Source: JAXLXE01 sp046328115 (lineage in GTDB: Bacteria; Chloroflexota; UBA6077; JACCZL01). Taken from it: DNA of 64,000 nucleotides. How positions within the stretch are numbered: position 1 is the first letter of the stretch; every line of letters begins with the position of its first letter. Below the pieces are notes generated by a model. That model did not search any database. It was not told the origin of the DNA and worked only from the letters and a program-made list of their open reading frames with translations. The stretch lies in contig JAXLXE010000001.1 of NCBI GenBank assembly GCA_046328115.1, positions 682,001 to 746,000 of the forward strand. Reading direction: 5' to 3'. This document shows, piece by piece, positions 44,237 through 52,540 of the stretch. Position numbers and translations under genes: made by a program.

Positions 44237-45722
44237 CCTGCTTCGGAACGCGGTGGAACAGCCCACCGAGCCGGCCATCGTCACCGCTCCCCAGAGCCCG
44301 CCAAGGCGAGCAGTGTGGAGCGGCAGCAGCATTCTCCGCGCCATCCTCGTCCTGGCCCTGATCGCCTCCGACGTGGCTATGTCGTACCTCTCGTTCCGCG
44401 TGGCCTACCTTGCGCGATTCCGAGTGGATCCCAGATCAGCCGCGGAGATCCCCGCCCCGTCCGTATATCTGGACAGCGTCGTCATCGTCACCGCGTGCGT
44501 GATGCTCGCGTTCGCCCTGTTCCGCCTGTACATCCCGAGACGTGGCCTTTCACGGATCGACCTGCTGTTCTCGCTCTCTATCGCGGCCACCGGGGGATTT
44601 GTCGCAGCGCTGGCAGCGATCACGCTCACCTATCGCGGGCTCGAGATGCCGCGGCTGGTCTTCGTGATCTGGTGGCTGCTGGCCATTGGTCTGCTCTGGA
44701 CAGGGCGGCTGTTGATCGACACGATCATGCGCATCGTGCACTCGTTCAACGTGGACGTGGCGCGCGTCCTGATCGTGGGTGCCGGTGAATCGGGCCAGAT
44801 AGTCTCGGAGAAGATCCGACACGCGCCGGAATTGGGCTACCGCGTGGTGGGTTTCGTCGATGACGGTCAGCCGCACGAGCTTCCCAGCACCAGGCCCGTC
44901 CTGGGCGGTCTGCGGGACATCGTGAGCCTGATCCGGGAGCACCACGTCAGTGAGATCATCATTGCCGCGCCGCACCTGGACCAGCGTGACGTCCTGGAGA
45001 TCGTGGCGACGTCCGCGCGCGAGCGCGTCAACGTGAAGCTGTTCCCAGATATCGTGCAGATTATGTCCACTGAAGTCACCACCAGCGACCTCACCGGCCT
45101 ACCGATGGTCCAGATCCGAGACGTGGCGCTGCGGGGCTGGAACCTGGCCGTGAAACGGGCCGTGGACCTCGCCGTCAGTGCCATCGCGCTCGTGGTGCTG
45201 TCGCCGGTGCTCATCGGAATCGCGCTGCTGGTGAAGCTCACGTCGCGTGATGGGCCCGCCTTTTACGTCCAGGAACGGGTGGGACTTGACGGGCGGCCAT
45301 TCCAGCTTGTGAAGTTTCGCTCTATGCGCGTGGACGCGGAGACAGCGACGGGACCGGTGTGGGCGCGGCCGGACGACGACCGTAAGACGCGACTTGGCGG
45401 CTTCATGCGTCGCTGGAGCCTGGATGAACTGCCGCAGCTTGTCAACGTGCTACTGGGCGAGATGAGCCTGGTTGGGCCGCGTCCCGAGCGCCCCCATTTC
45501 GTGGAGCAGTTCAGTCGCGTTGTGCCGCGCTACGCCGAGCGACACAACGAGAAGGCGGGCATGACCGGCTGGGCCCAGGTCAACGGGCTACGCGGCCAGA
45601 CCTCTATCGAGGAGCGCACCAAATACGACGTGTTCTACGTTGAGAACTGGTCCCTAGCATTCGACATCAAGATCCTGCTCAAGACGGTGAGCGCGGTCTT
45701 CCGGGACCGGAACGCGTACTAG
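44229..45722 (+). CDS. Polyprenyl glycosylphosphotransferase, full-length WbaP-like
   Basis: 497 residues. Four to five N-terminal spans (about 33-170) precede a Rossmann-like CoA-binding domain (VLIVGAGESGQIVSEKI) and the C-terminal phosphoglycosyl transferase (about 305-497). That domain has PAFYVQERVG, KFRSMRVDAE, LDELPQLVNVLLGEMSLVGP, RPERP and GMTGWAQVNGLRGQT. It initiates repeat-unit synthesis on undecaprenyl phosphate. ATG 44229 lies just inside the GT2 stop. It is the last gene of the operon, and the second initiating enzyme in this region. Confidence 0.94.
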   Translation: MTDLLRNAVEQPTEPAIVTAPQSPPRRAVWSGSSILRAILVLALIASDVAMSYLSFRVAYLARFRVDPRSAAEIPAPSVYLDSVVIVTACVMLAFALFRLYIPRRGLSRIDLLFSLSIAATGGFVAALAAITLTYRGLEMPRLVFVIWWLLAIGLLWTGRLLIDTIMRIVHSFNVDVARVLIVGAGESGQIVSEKIRHAPELGYRVVGFVDDGQPHELPSTRPVLGGLRDIVSLIREHHVSEIIIAAPHLDQRDVLEIVATSARERVNVKLFPDIVQIMSTEVTTSDLTGLPMVQIRDVALRGWNLAVKRAVDLAVSAIALVVLSPVLIGIALLVKLTSRDGPAFYVQERVGLDGRPFQLVKFRSMRVDAETATGPVWARPDDDRKTRLGGFMRRWSLDELPQLVNVLLGEMSLVGPRPERPHFVEQFSRVVPRYAERHNEKAGMTGWAQVNGLRGQTSIEERTKYDVFYVENWSLAFDIKILLKTVSAVFRDRNAY

Positions 45723-45744
45723 CCACGCCAGAGCGCGGATGCGT

Positions 45745-45918
45745 CTACGGGTTTCGAATGGTGATCGAGACCACGCCGTTCCCAAGCCAGCCCGGGAACA
45801 CGAAGAAGAGTAGCGATACGAGCACGATGAGCACCGCGAGGACGCCTACCACCACGCGCAGATCCAGCTCCGGCTCATCATCCGTCAGGCGCTGCTCAGC
45901 GGGCTGCTCGCCACTCAT
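45745..45918 (-). CDS. Small single-span membrane protein
   Basis: 57 residues. An acidic N-terminus (EQRLTDDEPELDLR) leads into one span (about 22-45, VVVGVLAVLIVLVSLLFFVF) and a short polar end. The frame is open upstream but there it is antisense to the Nudix gene. ATG 45918 has only a weak GGCGGG before it and diverges from that gene by 24 bases. No family recognised. Confidence 0.55.
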   Translation of the reverse strand: MSGEQPAEQRLTDDEPELDLRVVVGVLAVLIVLVSLLFFVFPGWLGNGVVSITIRNP

Positions 45919-45942
45919 GCTGTCCCGCCAGGAGGCCCAGTA

Positions 45943-46476
45943 GTGCACCACATCAAGCACTGCCCATTCTGCGGAGCATTGTACGGTGGCGCCGGCGACC
46001 CCAGACAGGGACAGCATGATTGCGAGGCCTGCGGCCGATCGTTCTTCGAGAACTCGAAACCGTGCGCGGGTGTGATCATTGAGCGCGATGGACGGGCATT
46101 GCTGGTGCGTCGCGGCATCGAGCCGCATAAGGGCATGTGGGACATCCCAGGAGGATTCCTGGAGCCAGGTGAACATCCCGAGGACGGCGCGGCGCGCGAG
46201 GCTCTGGAGGAGACGGGCCTGACGGTGCGCGTGGGACGTCTCATCGGCGTGTGGATGGACGTGTACGGGCCTGAAGCGACAGATCACACGCTGAACTTCT
46301 ACTATTGCGCCATCCCCACAGAAGGCGGCGTTTCCGAGCCGGTCGCGGCGGACGACGCCGTGGAGATCGGCTGGTTCGGACCGAATGCCCTTCCCCGGGA
46401 GATCGCGTTCAATCATGGCCGCGACGTGCTGGAGGCGTGGGCCCGCCAGCGCATGTATGCGGCCGAGCAAGGCTGA
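45943..46476 (+). CDS. Nudix hydrolase with N-terminal zinc ribbon
   Basis: 177 residues. Zinc ribbon cysteines CPFCG and CEACG in the first 30 residues. A complete Nudix box follows: GGFLEPGEHPEDGAAREALE then ETGL. The layout (ribbon, then Nudix) is that of the NudC-like/ADP-ribose pyrophosphatase group, which hydrolyses nucleoside diphosphates linked to another moiety. Substrate unknown. GTG 45943 follows GGAGG by seven bases. The aminotransferase follows after nine bases. Confidence 0.9.
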   Translation: MHHIKHCPFCGALYGGAGDPRQGQHDCEACGRSFFENSKPCAGVIIERDGRALLVRRGIEPHKGMWDIPGGFLEPGEHPEDGAAREALEETGLTVRVGRLIGVWMDVYGPEATDHTLNFYYCAIPTEGGVSEPVAADDAVEIGWFGPNALPREIAFNHGRDVLEAWARQRMYAAEQG

Positions 46477-46485
46477 GGTGGCCAG

Positions 46486-47835
46486 ATGACCCTAGAGCTC
46501 AACCCGACGGAAACCGCCGGCAACAAGTTCCTGGAACCCGGCTCGCGATCTGCCGCCCTCCACGCGCGCGCCGTCAAAGTACTGCCAGGCGGCAATACCC
46601 GCACCACGGTCTTTGCCCCGCCGTACCCGTACTACCTGGACCGGGGTGAGGGATGTCGTGTGTACGACGTGGAGGGTCAGGCGCGGCTGGACTGCCTGAA
46701 CAACTACACGTCGCTCTTGCACGGCCACGTGCACCCACGGGTCACGGCCGCCGCGCACGCGCAGATCGCCCGAGGAACCGCCTTTGCCGGCCCCACCGAG
46801 GCGGAGGTGAGGCTGGCAGAGATCATCGTGGACCGCGTCCCGGCCATCGAGCGCATCAGGTTCACGAACTCCGGGACCGAGGCCGTCATGATGGCGGTCA
46901 AGGCCGCGCGTGGGTACACCGGCCGCCCCAAGATCGCGAAGTTCGAGGGCTGCTACCACGGCACGTACGACGTTGCGGAGATCAGCGTCCAGCCCCAACT
47001 CGATCGAGCCGGCCCGGCGAGCGAGCCGCTCTCCCTCCCGGAGTCTGCCGGTACGGCTCCTGGCACCGCCGAGAACGTGGTGGTGCTGCCGCTGAACGAC
47101 CGCGAGGCAGCGGAGCGGATTCTCACGCGAGAGGCGTCCAGGGTCGCGGCGGTCCTGATCGATCCACTGCCGAATCAGGCGGGGTTCCCGAGTCCAGAGC
47201 GGGGTTTTCTGACGTTCTTGCGCGAACTGACGAGGCGTCTCGGCATCCTGATGATCGCGGATGAGATCATCTCGTTCCGCACCTCGTACGAAGGCGCGAG
47301 CGCTCGGTTTGGCTTCAAACCAGACCTCGTCACGCTGGGCAAGATCATAGGCGGTGGCTTCCCGGTGGGCGCGGTAGGCGGCAGCGCGGAGGTGATGGGT
47401 GTCTTCGACCCCACCGCTGGAAAACCGCGCGTGCCCCACGGCGGCACATTCAACGCGAACCCGGTGACGATGGCCGCGGGCATCGTGGCCATGGAGATGT
47501 GGACGCGGGGCGAGATCGGCAGGCTGGAGCGCCTGGGCGACGATCTCCGGCAGCGGGTGAACTGGGTGCTGGATGAGTCGGGGCTCGCCCTCAAGGTCAG
47601 CGGCGAGGGCTCGTTGTTCCGGTTTGTCCCGAAGGCGATGGAACGCGAGTATCGATCCTCAGTGCCTGACGCGCAGACGGCCGCCCAGCGCGAAGAGCTC
47701 GTGCTGCGTCTGCTGGGAAACGGTGTGGTCATCTCGCGGACGGGGTTGGGCTGCGTTTCCACGGTGATGGACGAGGGCGAGGTCAGCGAGTTGGTTGAGG
47801 CAGTTCGGACAAGCGCCGCCGCGATGCGCACCTGA
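46486..47835 (+). CDS. Class III aminotransferase, glutamate-1-semialdehyde aminomutase-like
   Basis: 449 residues. PLP fold type I: VLPGGNTRT, FTNSGTEAVMMAVKAARGYTG, CYHGTYD, DEIISFRTS, PLP lysine Lys286 in LVTLGKIIGGG, and the HGGTFNANPVTMAAG loop. Overall closest to the HemL family, but the DEIISFR segment differs from the DEVMTGFR of true HemL, and no other tetrapyrrole gene is near. It is therefore likelier to be an aminotransferase of other substrates. GAGGTGG precedes ATG 46486. Confidence 0.88.
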   Translation: MTLELNPTETAGNKFLEPGSRSAALHARAVKVLPGGNTRTTVFAPPYPYYLDRGEGCRVYDVEGQARLDCLNNYTSLLHGHVHPRVTAAAHAQIARGTAFAGPTEAEVRLAEIIVDRVPAIERIRFTNSGTEAVMMAVKAARGYTGRPKIAKFEGCYHGTYDVAEISVQPQLDRAGPASEPLSLPESAGTAPGTAENVVVLPLNDREAAERILTREASRVAAVLIDPLPNQAGFPSPERGFLTFLRELTRRLGILMIADEIISFRTSYEGASARFGFKPDLVTLGKIIGGGFPVGAVGGSAEVMGVFDPTAGKPRVPHGGTFNANPVTMAAGIVAMEMWTRGEIGRLERLGDDLRQRVNWVLDESGLALKVSGEGSLFRFVPKAMEREYRSSVPDAQTAAQREELVLRLLGNGVVISRTGLGCVSTVMDEGEVSELVEAVRTSAAAMRT

Positions 47836-47836
47836 T

Positions 47837-47866
47837 CTGGTCGCGCCGGCGACTGCGCCGGCGCGA
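47837..47866. terminator. Hairpin between the convergent aminotransferase and dehydrogenase genes
   Basis: A perfect 13-bp GC-rich stem (47837-47849 with 47854-47866) with a four-base loop, one base after one stop and 18 bases before the other. It serves both strands by symmetry; no T-run on either side. Confidence 0.7.
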
Positions 47867-47884
47867 CCTCGCGCCACTCCGAGC

Positions 47885-48973
47885 TCAGGATGGGAAGCTG
47901 ATCACCGAGCGGAGCGTCTCGCCTCGCTCCATGGACTCAAATGCGCTCTGGACCTCCGTGAGCGCGACCTTGCGGGTGATCAGCTCGTCCAGCATGAGCT
48001 CACGGCGAAGGTACATTTGCGCAAGCAGGGGGAAGTCCCGCGTGGGAAGGCAGTCGCCGTACCAACTCACGCGCAGGGAGCCGCCCATCCCGAAGAACTG
48101 TTGGGCAGGGAACTCAATCCGTGCGTCGGCGGACGGGACACCGATAAGGGTGCACACACCGGCCAGACCCCGACTGAGCAGCGCCTGGTTGAGCACGGCG
48201 GGATGCCCCACGGCCTCGAAGGTGTAGTCCACGCCGTTTCCGCCCGTCAGAGCCATGATCTGCTCCACGGGATCGCCCTGGTTTGGGTTGACCGTATGCG
48301 TGGCGCCGAACTGGCGGGCCCACTCCAGCTTGCGGTCCTCAAGATCCACGGCGATGATCTTCGAAGCCCTTGCGAGCCGAGCACCTTGGATGACGCTGGT
48401 GCCCACAGCCCCCGCGCCAAACACGGCCACCGTGCTGCCCTGGCGCACCTGAGCCGTGTAGAACACGGCGCCCAGGCCGGTCATCACACCGCAGCCGATC
48501 AGGCAGGCCTGCTCTGGCGGCACCTCGCGCGGGATCGGCACTGCCTGCAGTGCGGCCACGACAGTGTGCGTGGCGAACGTGCCGAGCCCCATGATGGTGG
48601 GGATCGTCTCACCGGCCGGGGTGTGCTGGCGCGGTTTGGCGTTCAGACTCGCGGCGCACAGGTGCAGGAAGCCGATCCGGCAGAAGCGACATTGGCCGCA
48701 GGGTGCCCGCCAGGCCAGCACCACGTAGTCGCCGACAGACGGCTGTTGAACACCCTCGCCGACGGCTTCGACGATACCGGCCCCCTCGTGCCCCATCAGC
48801 ACGGGCAGCGTCCCGATGTGGCCTTGCTGAAAGTGGAGATCCGTGTGGCAGACCCCGCTTGCCAGGACCCGCACGAGCACCTCACCCGGGCCTGGATCGT
48901 GCAGGACGATTCGCTCCAGCGGCGCCGGCTCGCGTGGAGCTCGGGCCACCACGCCCTGTGCTTCAATGGGCAT
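47885..48973 (-). CDS. Zinc-dependent alcohol dehydrogenase (MDR superfamily)
   Basis: 362 residues. Catalytic zinc ligands Cys42 (GVCHTD) and His62 (GHEGAG) and a full structural-zinc set Cys92, Cys95, Cys98, Cys106 (CGQCRFCRIGFLHLC). NAD(P) Rossmann motif GAGAVG. The closest known groups are mycothiol- or glutathione-linked formaldehyde dehydrogenases and NDMA-dependent alcohol dehydrogenases; the exact substrate is open. ATG 48973 is chosen because GGAGG lies six bases upstream; 26 more codons are open but lack similarity. The 132 bases up to the MOSC gene show nothing clear. Confidence 0.92.
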   Translation of the reverse strand: MPIEAQGVVARAPREPAPLERIVLHDPGPGEVLVRVLASGVCHTDLHFQQGHIGTLPVLMGHEGAGIVEAVGEGVQQPSVGDYVVLAWRAPCGQCRFCRIGFLHLCAASLNAKPRQHTPAGETIPTIMGLGTFATHTVVAALQAVPIPREVPPEQACLIGCGVMTGLGAVFYTAQVRQGSTVAVFGAGAVGTSVIQGARLARASKIIAVDLEDRKLEWARQFGATHTVNPNQGDPVEQIMALTGGNGVDYTFEAVGHPAVLNQALLSRGLAGVCTLIGVPSADARIEFPAQQFFGMGGSLRVSWYGDCLPTRDFPLLAQMYLRRELMLDELITRKVALTEVQSAFESMERGETLRSVISFPS

Positions 48974-49105
48974 TACGATCCTCCAGCGCCGCCAGCAGAG
49001 GCTGACGACGTCACGTAAGCGCGCACGCGCGGCACGAAGCCCCGCGGGCACGGGAGGCTACCACGGCAGGCGGGCCGGCGTCCCGCCACCGCGGCGAGAG
49101 TCTGG

Positions 49106-49657
49106 CTACACGGGCTCCAACGGTCGAGGGTGACCGGTGGGATAGTCCACCACAATTGCATCACCGGGGCGGACTGGGCCACCCGTCACCACAACGGCCA
49201 TGACGCCGGCCTTGCGGACTAACGAGCCATCATCAGTCCGCTCCAGAGTGGCCGCCATCAACCCTTGCTGGAAGTTGTCTAGCTGCCTACACGGATTGCG
49301 CAGGCCAGTGAGCTCCACAACGGCCTCGGGTCCTATCCGCAGGCGGCTGCCAGTGGGAAGCGCCAACAGGTCCAGGCCACGCGTCAGCAGGTTCTCGCCC
49401 AGGTCGCCGGCGGCAACTGAGAAACCGGCGGCGTTGAGCTCATCGTGAAGCTCACCGTGAATCAAGTGGACCTGGCGGAGATTCGGACGGGTGGGATCCA
49501 CAGCGACGCGTGACCGGTGCTTGACGGTGGCACCGAAGTGCGCGTCACCCTCCACGCCCAGACCAGGCACCAGACGGATCTCGTCCAGTGTGGGCTTAGA
49601 GAAGCTGTGGTTGCCGCTTGCGCTGACGGCAACGATCCGAGGCCGAGGCTCTGTCAT
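49106..49657 (-). CDS. MOSC-domain protein
   Basis: 183 residues. MOSC domains carry sulfur or bind molybdenum-cofactor intermediates (MoCo sulfurase C-terminus, YiiM). Visible: PGLGVEGDAHFG, VHLIHGEL, GDLGENLLTRGLDL, and the invariant cysteine Cys123 in GLRNPCRQLD. A free-standing YiiM-like protein; YiiM supports reduction of N-hydroxylated compounds. Its ATG overlaps the accDA stop (ATGA), so it is translated from the same message. Confidence 0.9.
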   Translation of the reverse strand: MTEPRPRIVAVSASGNHSFSKPTLDEIRLVPGLGVEGDAHFGATVKHRSRVAVDPTRPNLRQVHLIHGELHDELNAAGFSVAAGDLGENLLTRGLDLLALPTGSRLRIGPEAVVELTGLRNPCRQLDNFQQGLMAATLERTDDGSLVRKAGVMAVVVTGGPVRPGDAIVVDYPTGHPRPLEPV

Positions 49658-51483
49658 CCCTGGGATGGCTGGGTGCGCTCGCGCATGAAGCTCCGGTCCA
49701 ACACCTGAGACAGCGTAGACCCAACACGGCGCTGGAGCTCATCCAACTCACGCGCTATGGATGCCCGGCGGGAGGCCGTTGGCGGCTGTCCCATTCGGCG
49801 GAATTTGCGGTAACGATCCTCGCGCAGCCGCTGCGGACTGGCCCGGCGTAGGTCCAACAGCGCATCGAGAACGAAGTTCTTCAGGAGCACAGCGGCGTAC
49901 GCACCGTCCTTCTGAGCGCCGCCATCGGGCTCCGGCACCACAGTATCAACCACTCCTAGGATTTGACAGTCGTGGGCGGTCAGCCGCAGTGCATCCGCCA
50001 GATCCCGCGCCCGTTGCGCGTCGTGGTAGAGAATGGCGGCCGCCCCCTCCGGAGCAATCACGGAGTAGATTGCGTTCTCGAGCATCAAGATGCGATCTGC
50101 CACTCCCAGCGCCAGGGCTCCGCCGCTCCCGCCCTCACCAATGACGGCGGCGACCACGGGAACGGACGCCGTGGACATGATCGATAGGCAACGCGCGATG
50201 GCGGGCGCCAGGCCACGCGCTTCCGAATCCTCGTCGAGCGCCGCGCCAGGGGTATCGATGAGCGTGACCACTGGAACGCGCCACGCGGACGCGAGCGCCA
50301 CGGCTCGAGCGGCCTTTCGATAGCCCTCAGGTCCCATGCGGCCACCGCGGGTTGCCTGCCGCTCGTCTTCGCTCCTACCCCGCTCCTGGGCCACCCACAT
50401 CACGGTGATACCGCCCAGGTCTCCAAGACCGCACACCACGGCGCGATCGTCGACGGCCAGCCGATCCCCGTGCAACTCGAAAAATTGCGGCGAGATGGCG
50501 CGAATGAAGTCGCGTGAGGTGGGGCGATCAGAGTGCCGGGCCAGCTCCACCGCCTCCCACGCTGACGCGGGCGAGCGTGGGGAGGGGCGGTACAGCTCCT
50601 TCTCGCCTCTGGTTGACACGCTCCAGGGGTTCTTCAAAAGCTGGAGCAGCATGGCCAGGGTGTTCCGGAGCTGAGCGCGGTCCACCACAGCATCAATCTG
50701 GCCGTGTGCCGCCAGGGTCTCCGCGGTCTGCGCGTCCTCCGTCTGCTTTCGACCGGTGATCTGCTCGATCACGCGAGGACCGGCAAAGCCGATTAGGGCG
50801 CGGGACTCCGCCAGGATGACGCCACCGAGCGAGGCGAAGCTGGCGTACACACCTCCTGTGGTTGGGTGAGCGAGCACGGAGATAAACGGCACGCCCTCCT
50901 GCTCGAGTCGCGTTGCAGCCGCGGCCGTCTTCGCCATCTGCACCAGCGAGAGCATGCCCTCCTGCATCCGCGCCCCGCCGCTAGCGGCGACGCAAATGAA
51001 CGGCACCCGTCGATCACATGCCAGCTCCATCGCCAGCGTGATCTTCTCGCCGACGACGGTGCCCATGCTGCCGCCGAGGAATTCAAACTCGAATGCGGCG
51101 ATCACACAGTCCGCACCGTTGATCCGACCGGTCCCGGCGATGACTGCTTCCTCGAGCCCAGTCCTGTCGCGCGCTCGTTCAAGACGGTCAGAGTACGGCA
51201 CCTGATCCGTGAACACGAGCGGGTCCGTTCCGGTCAACGCCTCGTGGATCTCGCGGAACGAACCGGGGTCGAGCAGGATATCGAGTCGCTCGCGAGCAGG
51301 CAGCCAGAAGTGCTTACCGCAAGTCTCGCACACACGAAAGCGACGGTAGCCGCTAGAGGCGGAGAGATCGGCACCACACGAATCACACGCGGGGGTCGCC
51401 GGAACCAGCTCCCTCATGGGTGTGCGCTGCGCGCGATTTGAATGCCGTGCTCGCGGCGGTACAAGATCAAGTCTTAGGGCCAT
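49654..51483 (-). CDS. Acetyl-CoA carboxylase carboxyltransferase, fused beta and alpha subunits
   Basis: 609 residues. Transfers carboxyl from biotin carboxyl carrier protein to acetyl-CoA, giving malonyl-CoA. N-terminal half is AccD: zinc ribbon Cys33, Cys36, Cys52, Cys55, then SGGARMQEGMLSLVQMAK and PTTGGVYASFASLG. The C-terminal half is AccA: SPQFFELHGDRLA, GPEGYRKAARAV, TLIDTPGAAL, GEGGSGGALALG, VIAPEGAAAILY. AccDA fusions are known in several bacteria. ATG 51483 gives a 22-residue extension before MRELVPA (ATG 51417); either start is possible. accB and accC are not in the window. Confidence 0.93.
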   Translation of the reverse strand: MALRLDLVPPRARHSNRAQRTPMRELVPATPACDSCGADLSASSGYRRFRVCETCGKHFWLPARERLDILLDPGSFREIHEALTGTDPLVFTDQVPYSDRLERARDRTGLEEAVIAGTGRINGADCVIAAFEFEFLGGSMGTVVGEKITLAMELACDRRVPFICVAASGGARMQEGMLSLVQMAKTAAAATRLEQEGVPFISVLAHPTTGGVYASFASLGGVILAESRALIGFAGPRVIEQITGRKQTEDAQTAETLAAHGQIDAVVDRAQLRNTLAMLLQLLKNPWSVSTRGEKELYRPSPRSPASAWEAVELARHSDRPTSRDFIRAISPQFFELHGDRLAVDDRAVVCGLGDLGGITVMWVAQERGRSEDERQATRGGRMGPEGYRKAARAVALASAWRVPVVTLIDTPGAALDEDSEARGLAPAIARCLSIMSTASVPVVAAVIGEGGSGGALALGVADRILMLENAIYSVIAPEGAAAILYHDAQRARDLADALRLTAHDCQILGVVDTVVPEPDGGAQKDGAYAAVLLKNFVLDALLDLRRASPQRLREDRYRKFRRMGQPPTASRRASIARELDELQRRVGSTLSQVLDRSFMRERTQPSQG

Positions 51484-51527
51484 CCTTGGCCAGCACCTCG
51501 TCTTTGAGTCGCTGACCCCGTCAGGGG

Positions 51528-51556
51528 ATTATAGGACGGGATCCCAGACCGGTTAA
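51528..51556 (-). promoter_or_regulatory. Strong promoter for accDA
   Basis: On the minus strand TTAACC (51556-51551), a 17-base spacer and a perfect TATAAT (51533-51528). The predicted start near 51521 falls in CTGAC-ggg-GTCAG, a small hairpin at the 5' end of the leader. The leader is about 38 bases to ATG 51483. Confidence 0.7.
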
Positions 51557-51591
51557 GGCGCCACGGGCCGCGGGCGGTATGCTCGCGCGAC

Positions 51592-52458
51592 TCAGCGACG
51601 GAAATACGAGACGGACGTGTAACCCCGCCCGCCATCCGGCGCGACGCCCACGATCACCAATCGCACTGTCCCACGCTCCTTGCGCATGTCGAACGAGCGC
51701 GCAACACGCCCCTCCTCGTCCGTTGGGTCCAGCGTGCGGACAACCGGTGGGTCGGTGTCCTGTGTGATTACGAAAAGGTACGCGCCAGCAACAGGCTTAC
51801 CATCGCGCATGACTGTGACGGTCACTGTCTGCATGCGCTCGTCGGACTCTGGATATTTGACTCGAGCCTCCAGATCGATCGGCGACCCAATGGGCACCAC
51901 CTCGCTCACCGCCGGTGGGGGCGGTGGCGCAGACGGTGCCGGGGCAGGTGGTGGCGGGACAGGCGTAGCGGTGGCGGGCGGCGGTGGCGCGGCACCGGGG
52001 ACGGACGGGCCAGGCGCGGAATCTCCGCCTGGCGGGGGAGGCGTGGGGGGAGGTGGTGGTGGCAGCTCGGTGGTGACCGGCACCGGGCCAGACGGACGCC
52101 CGGTGGACACGCCGCTCAAGTTCTCCGCGGGGGCCCAGCCGGACTTACCGCCTGGCTCCGTCACGCTGATCCAGCGGATCCCCTCAATGAACACATCGGG
52201 ACCGTCAGTGCGCAACTCGGTGCCATCCGGCACGGTGACGACCGTCGCCGACGAGCGAGAGGTGCCCTCACGCAGTGTCAGCCCTTCCGCACCAGTGTTG
52301 ATCACGGTGACGGGCTGACCCTTGGGAATCTCAGCCCATGCGTCCGGGGAGCTCATCAGCAGAGTCGCCGCGACCCCAACCGGCACGACCAGGCTTACCA
52401 AGATTCGTGAGATTCGGAAGAAGGCCACAACACCGCCGCTGGAATGCTTCCACTCCAC
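51592..52458 (-). CDS. Secreted SH3b-domain protein with proline-rich linker
   Basis: 288 residues. A signal or anchor segment (about 10-42, ending near DAWA) precedes a bacterial SH3 domain (about 46-116: VINTGAEGLTLREGTS, VPDGTELR, WISVTEPGGKSGWAPAENL). A linker rich in Pro, Ala and Gly (about 120-190) follows, then a beta-rich C-terminal domain (about 190-288) with VTVTVMRDGKPVAGAYLFV, like an immunoglobulin-type carbohydrate or surface domain. Probably binds cell wall. GTG 52458 is uncertain because no ribosome-binding site is seen. It is downstream of ftsH on the same strand. Confidence 0.75.
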   Translation of the reverse strand: MEWKHSSGGVVAFFRISRILVSLVVPVGVAATLLMSSPDAWAEIPKGQPVTVINTGAEGLTLREGTSRSSATVVTVPDGTELRTDGPDVFIEGIRWISVTEPGGKSGWAPAENLSGVSTGRPSGPVPVTTELPPPPPPTPPPPGGDSAPGPSVPGAAPPPPATATPVPPPPAPAPSAPPPPPAVSEVVPIGSPIDLEARVKYPESDERMQTVTVTVMRDGKPVAGAYLFVITQDTDPPVVRTLDPTDEEGRVARSFDMRKERGTVRLVIVGVAPDGGRGYTSVSYFRR

Positions 52459-52540
52459 AAACGGTCAAGTCGTGGGACCGGTTGCGAATATCCGTCGCTC
52501 GTTTTTCGGAAGTCGCTGAACCGGCCGATCCGATGGACGC

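Noticed and set aside
46492..47439. Leftward open frame of 315 codons
   Set aside because: Antisense to the class III aminotransferase with intact PLP motifs.
47795..49018. Rightward open frame of 407 codons
   Set aside because: Antisense to the zinc alcohol dehydrogenase; no plausible protein features.
51888..52100. Repetitive GGTGG/GGCGG tract considered as a repeat element
   Set aside because: It encodes the proline-rich linker of the SH3 protein; codon-level low complexity, not a mobile or CRISPR repeat.
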